From Clarkia xantiana subsp. parviflora (Eukaryota > Streptophyta > Magnoliopsida > Myrtales > Onagraceae), in the NCBI GenBank assembly GCA_036873135.1, contig JAPTYO010000017.1, positions 13,578,001 to 13,642,000 of the forward strand: a DNA stretch of 64,000 nt, read 5' to 3'. The notes beneath the pieces were generated by a model. It was not told where the DNA came from. It ran no database searches and saw only the letters and a list, made by a program, of their open reading frames with translations. Shown piece after piece: positions 10,746 through 22,124 of the stretch. Made by a program: the position numbers and the translations under genes. The first letter of the stretch is position 1, and every line of letters begins with the position of its first letter.

Positions 10746-11477
10746 TGATGGATATACGCCCAATTTGAACCCGTTGACTTCCGAATCGTTTTATTTTGAT
10801 CACCCCGTTAATGATTGTAAATCGAAACTTCGACCGAAACACCCCGCGGAAACACCAACGGTCCGAACGAGGCGAAAATACTCGTCCGGACCACGAAGAA
10901 CTCACCTAGGTGAGGTCGGGTGGCCACACCCGACCTCCCCTAGGGAGGGGTTGAGTGGCCACACCCAACCCCTACCCTTGGGGGTTGGATTTTCTCCCCC
11001 CCCCCCCCCCCCCAAGGGCCCCGGCACCATTTCCCAACTCTGATACTCAGTTTATTTCCGCCAACTTCTCCGTGCTTTAAGGTCTTAATTACGAGATTAA
11101 GGGCTAATTAATTGTGTTTAAAGGTTAACGATGTCATTAAGCCACCTTAATGACACCGTTGCCTATAAATAAAACCTTTCCACCATTCATTTAAACATCT
11201 TGGCTAAGTGTATAATTTAGCTCTGACATCTCTCTAGCTTTATCTCTCTACAAATACCGTACTGATTTAGGCATCGGAGAGGATACATCAAGCACCACCC
11301 CCCCCCCCCTCCGTGCTTGGTATTTCCCCTCTTGCAGGGCGAGAAGAGAAGAGAAGGCGAAGGACGGAAAGATACGGACTAGGACGACAAGACTCAAGAG
11401 CACCGAATCCGCAACATCTCCAGTGAGGAATAAGGCTTAGGTCGACTGCCCGTTGACCTGAAACTTAGAACCTAACA
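10746..11477 (+). repeat. Solo LTR of a third Gypsy family (732 bp)
   Basis: TGATGGATATACG to CCTAACA, flanked by perfect 5-bp duplications ATATA (10741-10745 and 11478-11482), with no internal sequence: a typical solo LTR left by LTR-LTR recombination. TATA box GCCTATAAATAAAAC near 11160. Its R/U5 (GGCATCGGAGAGGATAC, TTTCCCCTCTTGCAGGGC) resembles that of copies 1-5. Contains a C16 tract near 11000 and a C10 tract near 11300. Confidence 0.9.
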
Positions 11478-11655
11478 ATATATAGTTGAGGAGTCAGTTT
11501 TATGACTGATCTCCTTTGTATATGGCGACTTTCGGAAGTCGGGGGAGTCAGTTTTATGACTGATCTCCTGAATCGTCGCCGACTATATGTAGTCGAGGAG
11601 TCAGTGTTATGACTTATCTCCTTTGTAGATGGCGACTTTCGAAAGTCGGGGGAGT
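11478..11655. repeat. 94-bp tandem repeat (part 2)
   Basis: Continuation of the array interrupted by the solo LTR, ending near GGAGTCCTGTTTC. Confidence 0.8.
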
Positions 11656-11740
11656 CCTGTTTCTAGCACATTAAGAGGAAAGAAATCACATATTTATTTA
11701 TTATTTTATTGTACTCGAAATACATAAAAAGGATCCTTCT

Positions 11741-14298
11741 AAACATAGAATTTTTTAAAGTGTTCTGCGTTAAAAGTTTTGTTGAGGCGTTGCCCCTGCG
11801 GATCCTCCAACTTATAAGTATTGGGGCATGGTATACCGACAACTACGTAGGGACCTTCCCATTTTGGGACCATCTTTCCTCTTTGATCAGCTGTTAGGAA
11901 TTCATTTCTTCGTAGGACGTTTTACCCTAGAAAGAACTGGTGTCGTCCCACTTTTCGATTAAAATATCTAGCAGTGGCGAGCTTCATTCTTTTTTGGATT
12001 TATTCAGAGGCCCATATTCTCTTGTCGGCTAGATCTAAGTCGATCTTCCTTTGTTCTTCATTTTGGTCGACTTGGTATGCGGTGACTCTTTGGGAGATAT
12101 TGGCTACCTCAATAGGCGAGACGGCTTCTGATCCGTAAACCATGCTAAAGGGGTCTCGCCAGTGGCTCTCTTGGGTGAGGTTCTTAGCGCCCATAGTACT
12201 TGATCTAGATCTTCAACCCATTTCCCTTCAGAGAGGCCACCTCTTCTTTAATCCGTTGAGGATTGTTTTGTTGGCCGCCTCTACTTGTCCATTTGTTTGA
12301 GCATGATGAACAGAGCCAAATCGATGGTTGATCAACATTTCTTCACAAAAGTCGGCAAGCTCGTCTCTGGCGAATTGATGGCCATATTCACTGATGAGGA
12401 TCTTAGGGACTCCGTATCGACATATGATTTGTTCTCGTATGAACTTAATCATTTGGAAAGTGGTCGTTGATGCTAGAGTTTTGGCTTCTATCAGTTTGGA
12501 GAAATAATCAATGGCGACCACGATATGTGTTCGTTGACTTGTGGATTGAGGTAGAGGTCCAATAAGATCGATCCCCCACTGTGCAAAAGGCAAGGCACTC
12601 ATCATAGGAGTAAGATCTGACGGTGGCTTTGCGATTCTAGGGGCATAAATTTGACAGGCGGGGCATACTTGCACTAATGTTGTCGCTTCTTTATGCATTG
12701 TCGGCCAGTAGAACCCTTGTCGTAAGGCTCTTAACACCAAGGTTTTGGCTCCCTCATGACATCCCGAATCACCTCCGTGCAAGTCTTCCATTATTCTTTC
12801 AGTTTGAGGGGTGGCTATGCACCGGAGATAAGGGGTGGAGTATCCTCTTTTATAGAGATATCCATCCAAGATTACAAAACGCCTTGTCGCCCTTTGGATT
12901 TTGGTTGCTTCCATGGGATCTTCTGGAAGAGTTCCATTTTCCAGATAATTCTGGATGGGAGTAATCCATGAGTCGGGAGCTTGAATGTTGAGGACTTCAG
13001 CTCCTACTTCCACGGCTGAATAGAGAGACCTTTCAATGAAGTGTACTGCCACTGGTGGAGTGTTTCCCAAGGCGAATTTTCCGAGGGCGTCCGCCTCTTG
13101 ATTTTCCTCGCGAGGAATAGCTTCTATTCGGAAATGGGGCATATCTCGGACGAGTCTTCGTACCTCCTCTGCGTACTTTTTCATATTTTCCCCTTTGGCG
13201 ACATAGGTTCCGTTCGTCTGATTAACAATAAATTCGGAGTCGCATCGTACCCTTAGCTTAGTGATTCCCATACCTTTGGCTATTCGAAGACCTGTGAGTA
13301 AAGCTTCATACTCGGCCTCATTATTGGTTGCTCAGAAAGTTAAAGCCAAGGCATAGCAGAGTGGCTCCCCATCAGGTGGTGTTAGCACTAAACCTGCCCC
13401 ACATTCCAAGGCAGAGGATGATCCATCAGTGTATAGCGACCATGGCATAGTGTCGTTAGCTGTGCTTTCTGGTGTAGCCTTTACATGCTCTTCTTGTGGG
13501 AGAATAATGGGTTTAGCATCTGGTGTTACCATATTCTCGGCTATAAAGTCGGCCAATGCTTGACCCTTAATCGCCTTTCGTGGTTCAAAGTGAATTCGAA
13601 ATTCACTCAGCTCTACTGCCCACTTAACCATTCTTCCTGAAACGTCGGGCTTCTGTAGCAGTTGCTTCAAAGGTCGGTTGGTGAGAAACGTGATTTCATG
13701 AGCGTGGAAGTAAGGTCAAAGTTTCCTGGCCGCTATTAACAGAGCATACAGGTATTTCTCGATCTCCATATAGTTAGCTTCAGCAACGCCAAAGAGCTTG
13801 CTGACATAGTATACCGGAATTTGAATGTTGCAAGTCTCTTTAATGAGGACCGAGCTCACCGCCGCTGAGCTGACACTCAAATATAGGAATAAGGGATCCT
13901 CCGGTACCGGCTTTGCCAAGGCGGGGAGCGAGTGGGGATGTTTCTTCTATTGCTGGAAGGCTTCTTCGCATTCGGGTGTCCATTCAAATTTCTTATTGGC
14001 TCTTAGAATTTTGAAGAAGGGAAGAGACTTATCACCTAATCTTTCCAAGAATCTCTCCAACGAGGCTAGTCTTCCATTGAGACTTTGTACTTCTCTATGG
14101 CAGGTAGGCGAGGACATTTCTTCTATGACAGTCACTTTCTCAGGGTTAGTTTTGATCCCTCTTTGACTAACCATAAAACCCAAAAACTTTCCCGACTGAA
14201 CCCCAAAAGCACATTTAGTGGGATTTAGTCTTACTTGGTGAAGTCTCATGAAAGCAAAAGCCTCTTCCAAATCTTGGACGTGGTCCTGCCCCCTCTTA
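11741..14298 (-). pseudogene. Outer Gypsy pol, 3' half: RT end, RNase H domains, integrase
   Basis: Fragments in three frames. 13947-14298 encodes the end of RT (TKCAFGVQSGKFLGFMVSQRG). 13716-13919 and 13332-13670 encode the RT-linked RNase H (PVYYVSKLFG; IKGQALADFIAEN), then the start of a second RNase H (SLYTDGSSSALECGAGLVL). 12228-13271 continues that domain and holds the H2C2 zinc site (GFYWPTMHKEATTLVQVCPACQ), the integrase core (WGIDLIGPLP; NGQVEAANK) and 12000-12194 the C-terminal part. The second catalytic Asp context reads SEYG instead of SDNG (about 12387), so integrase is probably dead. The frame ends near 11741 with EHFKKF, similar to EHLKKHHA in copies 2 and 3. Interrupted upstream by the Copia element. 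Confidence 0.85.
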
Positions 14299-14303
14299 GT
14301 CTT

Positions 14304-14465
14304 TGTAAAATCAGACACTCCATTAAGAGATTTCAACTTGTTAATTTCATTACTAATAGAAAAGGTACATATATACATGTATTCTAGCTACCTATGGAAG
14401 TATTCTAATAAGGCAAGTAATACATTAGGAAATATCATATATAGTATATGCTATATTCCATAACA
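14304..14465 (-). repeat. 3' LTR of the nested Copia element
   Basis: 162 bp, TGTAAAATCAGACAC to TTCCATAACA on the + strand (terminal TG..CA). It differs from the other LTR at only a few sites (for example CACTCCATTAAGAG against CACTTCATTGAGAT). A purine tract, GGGGGAG on the - strand, abuts at 14466. Confidence 0.9.
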
Positions 14466-14472
14466 CTCCCCC

Positions 14473-17400
14473 TTAAGTTGGAGCATAGATGTTAATCATG
14501 CCCAACTTGTTACATAAATATCCAAACCGAGAACCGCTCAATGGTTTTGTAAAAAGATCAGCAATTTGTTCTCCGGTCCTCACATGTCCCGTAGAAATCA
14601 GGTTCTCTTGAACCTTTTCTCGGATAAAATGACAATCCACCTCGATATGCTTGGTTCTATCATGAAACGCTGGATTTGAAGCAATATGAAGAGCAGCTTG
14701 ATTATCACACCAGAGCTTAGCTGTTTTTACAGGCTTCAAGCCAACCTCGTCCAACAAGTGATATATCCATAGAATTTCGCATGATGATTTTGCCATAGCC
14801 ATGTACTCAGACTCTACACTAGACCGAGATACCACCGTTTGCTTCTTACTTCTCCAAGAGACTAGATTTCCTCCAACAAAGACGCAGTAACCCGTAATAG
14901 ATCTCCTATCAACCTTGGATCTAGCATATTCGACATCAACAAAACACTCAGTCCGAGTATGTCCATTGTCTTGATATAAGATGCCTAATCCCGGAGCTCC
15001 TTTCAAGTAACACAGGATTTGCTCCAAGCTGACCAGTGTTTGACAGTAGGTGCAGACATAAATTGACTAAGAGCACTGACTGAATATGCAATGTTTGGAC
15101 GAGTGACTGTGAGGTAATTTAGTTTTCCAACCAATCTCCTATATCTCTCGGGATCTGCAAAGGAATCACCATCCTCTTTCATGAGGTGTATATCAGGAAC
15201 CATTGGAGTGCTGCAAGGTTTGGCTCCGATGTTTCCAGTTTCCGCAAGCAAATCAAGCACGTACTTTCTCCGTGACAAGAAAATTCCCTTTTTACTTTTG
15301 TTGACTTCTATCCCAAGAAAGTATTTCAACTGACCCAAGTCTTTTGTGTTAAGCTTGGTAAGCAAGAATGACTTAAGAGACGAGATTCCAGCATAATCAT
15401 CACCTGTAATGACAATGTCATCAACATAAACAACAAGAAGAACAATGCCAACTGTTGACCTTCTGTAGAAGACCGAATGATCACACTTGCTCTTATTCAG
15501 CCCAAATTCAAGTACAACTTCACTAAACTTGCCAAACCATGCACGAGGACTCTGCTTCAAGCCATACAGAGATTTCTTTAAGCGACACACTTTCCCATAC
15601 TCCCCCTTAGCAATAAATCCAGGTGGTTGCTCCATATATACTTCTTCATTGAGATCACCATGAAGAAAAGCATTCTTGATATCCAGCTGATGTAACGGCC
15701 AATGTCGAGAGGCAGCAATTGATATAAAGAGGCGAACTGAAGTAAGTTTTGCCACTGGGGAGAGAGTTTCTGAGTAATCCACACCATACATCTGGCATAA
15801 CCTTTAGCAACAAGTCTCGCTTTCAGACTCTCCACTGATCCATCCGAGTTAACTTTAACAGCAAATACCCATTTACACCCCACAGCTGTCTTTCCTCTAG
15901 GTAAATCCACTAGCTCCCAAGTGTGATTTTCATCTAGCGCATTAATCTCTTCAAGCATTGCATCACGCCATCCAGGATGACTTAAAGCTTCCTTGACCAT
16001 CTTAGGCACAAAGACAGAGTCAATTGAAGCAATTAAGTAGCTCGATGAGTGTGATAGATGATTATAGGAGACATAATTGGCAATAGGATAAGTAACCTTA
16101 GGAAGAGTGCACTGGCGTGTACCTTTGCAAAGAGAAATAGGAAGATCATCATCAATATCAGACGAATGATGACCAGTTTTTGAATGAGTTGTCTCATCAG
16201 ATTGAGGATCAGACAATGTGGCCGGTACATGAGGTGTAGCGGTAGACTTGTCTCGTCTGGAGTATTGATAGAGAATGGGTGGAGGTGGGCTTGGTGGAGG
16301 CTGAGGCTGAGGCACACTCATTCGTGTCTCTGTTACTGAGACAATATCATCCTGCTCAACGGGAGGCACGGTAGTTGTTTCTGCGGATACATTGACTTGC
16401 TACTCAACGGGTGCACTCGTAACCGTGTATACTAGCCATTCATCTTCCTCCATTGCAGTTGGAGCAACATGTTGGGGCTGGTATCAAAAAGGAGAATTCT
16501 CTGCAAACGATACATGAGTAGACACCAAGTACCTACTAAGATCTGGAGACTAACATCGATACCCTTTCTGGTGACGAGAATATCCCAAAAACCCACATTT
16601 CAGCGCTTTCGGGTCTAACTTGGTCACTGTAGGCCGCACGTCTCGAACCTAGCACGTACTGCCAAATATCCGTGGCTCCACTAGGAATAACGGTTTATTC
16701 AGAAATAGCACATTGGACGGAGCATCACCACTAAGTACCGGAGATGGCATGCGATTAATTAGAAAGCATGCCGTAGATACAGCATCCACCCAAAAAGGTT
16801 TTGGAACCTTCATTTGAAATAATAAATCCCGAGCCGTCTCAAGTAGGTGTCGGTTCTTTCTTTCAGCAACACCATTCTGAGCAGGAGTGTCAACGCAAGA
16901 AGACTGGTGAAGCATCCCATTTTGTGTCATGTAGTTCTGAAACGTGGACGACATGTATCCTTGGCATTATCACTCCTTAATACACGCACAAAGATATTAA
17001 ATTGGGTCTTTACTTCAGCACAAAACGCACAAAAATTGGTGAACACCTCAGATCGAATTTACATAAAATATATCCAAGTCATTCGAGAGAAATCATCCAC
17101 GAACGTAACAAAGTACCTGAAACCCGGTTTAGCCACAACAGGATATGAGCCCCAAACATCAGAATGAACAAGCTCAAAAGCAGACTCGACTCGCTTATTG
17201 ATCCTAGAAGGTAAATTGGTGCGATGATGTTTTGCAAACTTACATGATTCACAACTTAATGTAGGGACATCATGTAGTTGGGGACACAACTTCTTCAGCA
17301 CTTTCAGAGAAGGATGTCTAAATCGACAATGTTCCTCCAATGGAGAGCCTACACTAGCACAAGCAACAAGTCTTGGCGCCAAAGCATAAAAAATGTAGAG

Positions 17401-17790
17401 ACCATCACGAAGAGTTCATTTGCCAATAATCTGCTTCGTTGCAAGATCTTCGACGAGACAATGATCAGGAAAGAATGTAACGCAACAATTAAGTTCTCTC
17501 GTGAGTTTTCCTACAGAGATCAGATAGAATGCAAACTTGGGTAGGTGTAGTACAGATGACAAGGTAATAGTTGAACTGAGATTAACAGTACCGGATCCCA
17601 CTATCTCATAGGTTGATCCATCAACTATAGTCACAGGAGACGCTGCTTTATGTAACTGAAGATCATATAAAATATTCGGATTACCCGTCATATGATATGT
17701 GGCACCAGAATCAAGTACCCATTTATTCGAAGATGATACAAGACACAATTTTCTAGACTCAGCAAATGTAGACACATAATTGGGTCTCAT
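14473..17790 (-). pseudogene. Copia pol: protease, integrase, RT, RNase H, frame-broken
   Basis: From 17790 downward: protease with LDSGATYHM (17416-17790); GAG-pre-integrase and integrase zinc region (CRFRHPSLKVLKKL, SCESCKFAKH) running into the core SDVWGSYPV and FVDDFSRMTW (17059-17382); integrase end with TPAQNGVAERKNRHLLETAR (16649-16954); N-terminal RT with HPGWRDAMLEEINAL and GCKWVFAVKV (15578-16369); RT with YVDDIV intact (15003-15791); RNase H with DNQAALHIASNP and TKHIEVDCHFIREK (14473-15027). At least four frame changes or stops separate the pieces, so no full polyprotein can be made. Confidence 0.92.
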
Positions 17791-17796
17791 CTTGTA

Positions 17797-18397
17797 TTAG
17801 AGAACCCAAGCAAGCCAAATAAACAAATAAACCAAGTCCACTATCAATCGGGTAGTAGCAGACAAAGCAGACCGTAGCAAATAAAGCAGATCAGAGCAAT
17901 TAAACCAGACCACAGAAATGAACCGGACGAGGCAATGAACCAGAAAACTGCACTGAATCAGACCGCAACAATAAACCAGACCACTGCACTGAACCGGACC
18001 GCAGCAATGAACCAAACCGACCACAGTAAAACCAGAAGAACCTTACCTGAAACAGCAACGCATCAGAGATGAATTTGACAGCCACGAAGCTACCACCCGA
18101 GTCGCAGATCACCGGAGATGGCCCCACAGATACGCCGGAAACACCAAGATGACACCGGAGTCCAAAAATTGGGTCAGAAACACAGTGGACGCGCCGCCAT
18201 GCGCCGACGCGTGGGAGAAGATGCAGAAGTTGACGGCGGCGCGTGAGACCCACGCGCCTCCCTTTTCGCTGCTGGTGACCGGTGGAAGGCCGGAATCGCT
18301 TCTCCGGAGCTCTTGGTGGTGGCGGTGAGATTAAACTGGCACTCGAACAGATGACCCACGAACCCTCTCTCACAAATCAAACCCTAATTTCTGTCCA
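17797..18397. other. Region between primer site and protease: no gag, imperfect short repeats
   Basis: Copia elements normally hold about 1 kb of gag here. Only 600 bases are present. 17830-18060 is an imperfect array of words such as CCAGACCAC, GCAATGAACC and GCACTGAACC. 18070-18380 is GC-rich (GGCGGCGCGTGAG) without a gag-like frame. No zinc knuckle or capsid motif is visible. Confidence 0.6.
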
Positions 18398-18409
18398 GCT
18401 CTGATACCA
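18398..18409 (-). other. Copia primer-binding site
   Basis: TGGTATCAGAGC on the - strand, directly after the 5' LTR: the classic plant initiator-Met-tRNA site. Confidence 0.95.
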
Positions 18410-18571
18410 TGTAAAATCTGACACTTCATTGAGATATTTCAACTTGTTAATTTCATTACTAGTAGAAAAGGTACATATATACATGTATTCTAGCTACCTA
18501 TGGAAGTATTCTAATAAGGCAAGTAATACATTAGGAAATATCATATATAGTATATGCTATATTCCATAACA
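18410..18571 (-). repeat. 5' LTR of the nested Copia element
   Basis: Partner of 14304-14465, same length. Confidence 0.9.
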
Positions 18572-18576
18572 GTCTT

Positions 18577-19752
18577 AACCAACTAATCGTCGACGTATGC
18601 CTCCATATTCCTTCATATCATGTGTTTGATAAACTTGTTCACCATACGTTGATAAGTAGCTCCCGCGTTTATCAAGCAAAAAGGCATAACCTTATAGTGG
18701 TAAATATCACTGTCGGCGTAGAAAGCCGTATGGGCCTCGTCCTTGTGATGCATTCGTATTTGGTTGTACCCCGAGTATGCGTCCATGAAACTCAGGAGCT
18801 CATGTCCTAAAGTAGCGTCGACCAACTGATCAATTCTTGGAAGAGGATAGGAGTCTTTTGGACATGCCTTATTGAGAACTCGAAAATCCACACACATCTT
18901 CCACCTCTTGTTAGATTTTCTCACCAAGTCTGGATTGGCGACCCAGGTCTGGAATCGTATTTCCTTAACAAAACCAGCTTCAACTAGCTTTCCCACCTCC
19001 TGGCGAATTGCCGCCTTTTTCTCTGCTCCCATAGATCTTCTTTTCTGGGCTATGGGTTTTATGGCGGGATCTATTCTTAACTCGTGGGAGATGATTTCTG
19101 GGCTTATTCCTGGCATGTCGCTAGGTTCCCAAGCAAATAGTTCCTTATATTCCCTTAATAGGGCGATTACCCTCTTAGCTAATTTTGGGGGTAGAGCAGC
19201 TCCAATCTTAACCTTTCTTTCCTCTCCTTCCAAGGCGACTTCTATCAATTCTTCCATAGGGGCGGGTCGTCCTCCTTCCTCTCGAGGATCATCATTTGTA
19301 ACAATAGAGAGAGTTTCCTTTTGGTTACACCTCCGGAGGAAATTAGCGTAACATTGTCGAGATGCCTCTTGGTCACCCCATACTACTCCCATTCCGTGAT
19401 GAGTAGGAAACTGCATGACTTGATGAACGGTGGAAGGAACGATGTAATTGGGGTTGAGGGTGGTTCTTTCCAATATTGCGTTGTAAGCATTGATATGGTT
19501 GACCACCACAAAACGGGTTGTTAAGTGTAGGGTCTTCCAGCCTTGACCCAGAACCACTGGAAGCTGAATTGCCCCCAGGGGATAGGTTGTTCTTCCAGCG
19601 AATCCTACCAATGGGGAGGTCATTTCTTGCAGATTTTTCCTTTCGTACCCCATTGCAGCGATGACCTTAAAAGCGATTACATCAGTAGAACTTCCTCCAT
19701 CTACGAGTACCCTCCTTATTTCAAAGTCATTGATTCGAGCTGTGATTACCAA
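18577..19752 (-). pseudogene. Outer Gypsy protease and first part of RT
   Basis: One open frame: protease with RRVLVDGGSSTDVI at the start, then the linker and RT with WKMCVDFRVLNKACPKDSYP, ELLSFMDAYSGYNQIRM and TAFYADSDIYHY. The usual MPFGL motif reads MPFCL. The frame then runs to the Copia insertion at 18571, so the palm-domain YVDD part is displaced. The protein fits the Tat/Athila-like part of the Ty3 group. Confidence 0.88.
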
Positions 19753-20471
19753 GGCGTCTTCATGAGGTTGAGAAGCTTCATAAAAATATTATGTTGAGAA
19801 GGCGATTGCCATGGGTTCCAACGCCCTTGGTCTTTTGTGAGTACCGATCGAGGCGATGTCTTGAGCCGCCTAAGCGTCTCGAGCCGAGCTCGACTCTCCT
19901 CCGGCTGCGAATCTTCTCGACAATACATTAATGCCATCGTTTGGGGGTGTCCTCCATCTCCTTTGTTCATGAGAATGATGGCGATGGTGACGTTGAATCT
20001 CTTCCTGCATAAATTCCAACTCTCTCCTTTCGAGGAGACAGTCTCCGATATCATGCCCCTCCTATTGATGATATTCACAACAAGAAGTCTTTCTAACCTT
20101 TGTTGAGTTTGTCGGAATTCTCTTGACGAGGCTTCTCGCAAGGACGAGCTCTCGCCTTGACCTCGTGGTGGCTCTTGCTGATGGTGGCGATACATCCGGG
20201 CTCGCTCCACCTCTACGTGGAGAGTCGTTCGTTGCGTCATTTCTTCTAAACTTCCCACTAGTTTCGTGTATTGAGTGATGGCTAAGGATCGGGATTGAGA
20301 TCCCAATCCTCTGAAGAATACCCGGATGGCTTCTCTCTCCGAGAGTTCACCTCCGGTATATCCTCCTTGAAATCGCCTAAAGTAATTTCCCGAGGTTTCA
20401 TTTGGTCCTTGGAATATACCTTCGGCTATCCGTGCTTAATTTTGTCTTGCTCGATTCCTTGGTGGTGCCAT
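19746..20471 (-). pseudogene. Outer Gypsy gag remnant
   Basis: An ATG at 20471 opens MAPPRNRARQN and stops at once (TAA). The following frame contains a C-terminal piece of retrotransposon gag (ETSGNYFRRFQGG, EREAIRVFFRGLGSQ) and a Gln/Glu/Arg-rich tail. Most of the N-terminal half of gag is absent, so this is an internally deleted gag. Confidence 0.65.
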
Positions 20472-20490
20472 GACTTTTTGATCTTTGTTC

Positions 20491-20507
20491 CCACAGACGG
20501 CGCCAAA
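20491..20507 (-). other. Primer-binding site, outer Gypsy element
   Basis: TTTGGCGCCGTCTGTGGG on the - strand next to the 5' LTR. The core TGGCGCCGT resembles the 3' end complement of plant tRNA-Asp; the exact tRNA is inferred. Confidence 0.7.
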
Positions 20508-20866
20508 TGTTGGGATTAAAATGACGCGGCCTTGAACTTTGGGTAACATACTTCGAGATATCGCCGCAGGCTAGCTCTCTTAGGTATCTTTTTTGACCTC
20601 TTGGGTACTTAGTTTCCTTTTGAGGCTTTGTATGAGGCGACGACCTGAAAAGGGGTGGGGATGGCCCCCTGATTCCACTCCGAAGCTTAAGTCAGTAATG
20701 GATTTGGAGAGAATATTATGAAGTATTAAGCAAAACTTTTTTAACTATTGAGAGGGTTCCCATATTTATAGGAAAATATTACCGACTTCAAGTGACGGCT
20801 ACTGTGCCCTGATTGGCTGCTTAATGGCGGTGGCTGCCTTTCTCTGATTGGTTTGGGAGAGACGGT
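20508..20866 (-). repeat. 5' LTR of the outer Gypsy element, part A
   Basis: Split by the insertion of copy 2; continues at 30764. Starts TGTTGGGATTAAAATGACG. Confidence 0.85.
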
Positions 20867-21583
20867 TGTTGGATCACGGTGGAACTCCGGTACGGACTTT
20901 GACGGCAATCTTAGCTCCTTTGCTCCACGCAATCTCGAAGAGTGGATAGACCGGGCGGTGACCCAGAATCCCTCTCCGATGCTTAAATGAGTGTCTCGTA
21001 TGACTGGCAAGTAATAAATCTCAGAGTGTATTGAACTCAACGTAAGTGATCTGAGGTGATCTCCTGCCCTTTTATAGGCAAAGAGATGCCTCAGGTACCT
21101 GGCGAACCGTTGGGGGTGGTTAGCCCGTATCCCGCATATCTCGGACGTGATCCCGCCTATCTAGGCCATGATCTCGTGTATCTCGGCCACGCCCCGCGTA
21201 TCTCGGCCACGCTCCGTGTATCTTTACCACGTTCCGCGTATCTCGGCCACGCCCCGCGTATCTTGGCCTTATCCTCTGATAACGAGTCCCGACTTCTGTC
21301 GGGGACTCCAGAGTTGTCTCATTGTGTCACCGCTCGGGGCCCCTCGTCATCGTGACAGGGCCAATCATTCTCAGGGATTCATCATCGGGGCCTACTTAAA
21401 GGCTTCTCATCGGGAGCTTCTAGCTCAGTTGTCGGGACCGACTCTGTCGGGACCTTGCCTCATCGGGACTCCCTTCGTCGGGACCCTTCTCCTAAGTCAT
21501 CTTGACCTTCATTTTGGGCCTGGTGGGCCTGTTTGCCGTTTCCTCCCCGTTAAAGGGCCTGACGGCCGTAGTCGGACCCATCA
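20867..21583 (-). repeat. 3' LTR of Gypsy copy 2 (717 bp)
   Basis: TGTTGGATCACGG to GGACCCATCA on the + strand. TATA on the - strand at 21067-21078. Five degenerate 20-bp units of the type GCGTATCTCGGCCACGCCCC at about 21175-21270 form a U3 tandem array. A short patch at 20933-20945 differs from the partner LTR (TCTCGAAGAGTGG against CCTGCAAGAGGGG). Confidence 0.93.
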
Positions 21584-21595
21584 TTTGCCCCCAAG
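21584..21595 (-). other. Polypurine tract, copy 2
   Basis: CTTGGGGGCAAA on the - strand, adjacent to the 3' LTR. Confidence 0.85.
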
Positions 21596-21802
21596 ACATG
21601 AGGGACTTTTAGTTCGTCGTGTCTTCCAGCTCCCGATCTTTTAATACTAGAGTCGGGGATCTTTTCCTTGGTTCAGTTACTCAGTTACCAGTCTTCTCCT
21701 CCACGCTTCCTCAGGGTTTTGTAGATAACTGTTATATCCCAAAGGTCTCCTCGATTTCCTAGTGCATAAAATGCAGTAGATAATGGAGTGACGTTTCCGG
21801 CC

Positions 21803-21977
21803 CACGTGCCTGATTTTTCGCGCCTGTCCTTTTCTGAAAAGTGCTTTTCAGGCCGTTTCATCATTACGCCCTTTGTCCTTCTGCACGTTTCATCTCAACG
21901 GTCCAGATTAAGACTCTTCGACTTCGACGACTCGGATCAAAGTGTCCTTTCAACCGTCTTCTTCGACTATAAAACCC
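21803..21977 (+). promoter_or_regulatory. Putative promoter of the antisense gene, copy 2
   Basis: CACGTG (G-box core) at 21803-21808; a small inverted repeat CTTTTCTGAAAAGTGCTTTTCAG at about 21830; TATA box CTATAAAACCC at 21967-21977. The ATG lies about 150 bases further on at 22125. All three parts are conserved in position in copies 1 and 3, and transcription would run opposite to the LTR-driven transcript. Confidence 0.6.
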
Positions 21978-22124
21978 TAGCCATGGTCACAATTTAACTT
22001 TTACCGTCTTCGAATTCTCAAAAGCTCTCTGCGATTCTTCTGCGATTCCAAGCTCTGTGATTTCGAAGGTCTTTGGAGTTTCCTCAATCGTTTTTCGCTC
22101 ATCTCCTTCAACCTCTACTTCATC

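Larger units (their letters stand above)
14304..18571 (-). mobile_element. Ty1/Copia LTR retrotransposon, gag-less, nested in Gypsy RT
   Basis: 4268 bp with two 162-bp LTRs and perfect 5-bp duplications GTCTT (14299-14303 and 18572-18576). It splits the outer element's reverse transcriptase just before the expected YVDD position. The primer site is the canonical TGGTATCAGAGC. Pol domains follow the Copia order (protease, integrase, RT, RNase H) with frame breaks. There is no room for a normal gag. Confidence 0.95.

Noticed and set aside
18174..18380. Copia gag candidate
   Set aside because: No capsid or zinc-knuckle motif; GC-rich leader-like sequence with a chance frame.
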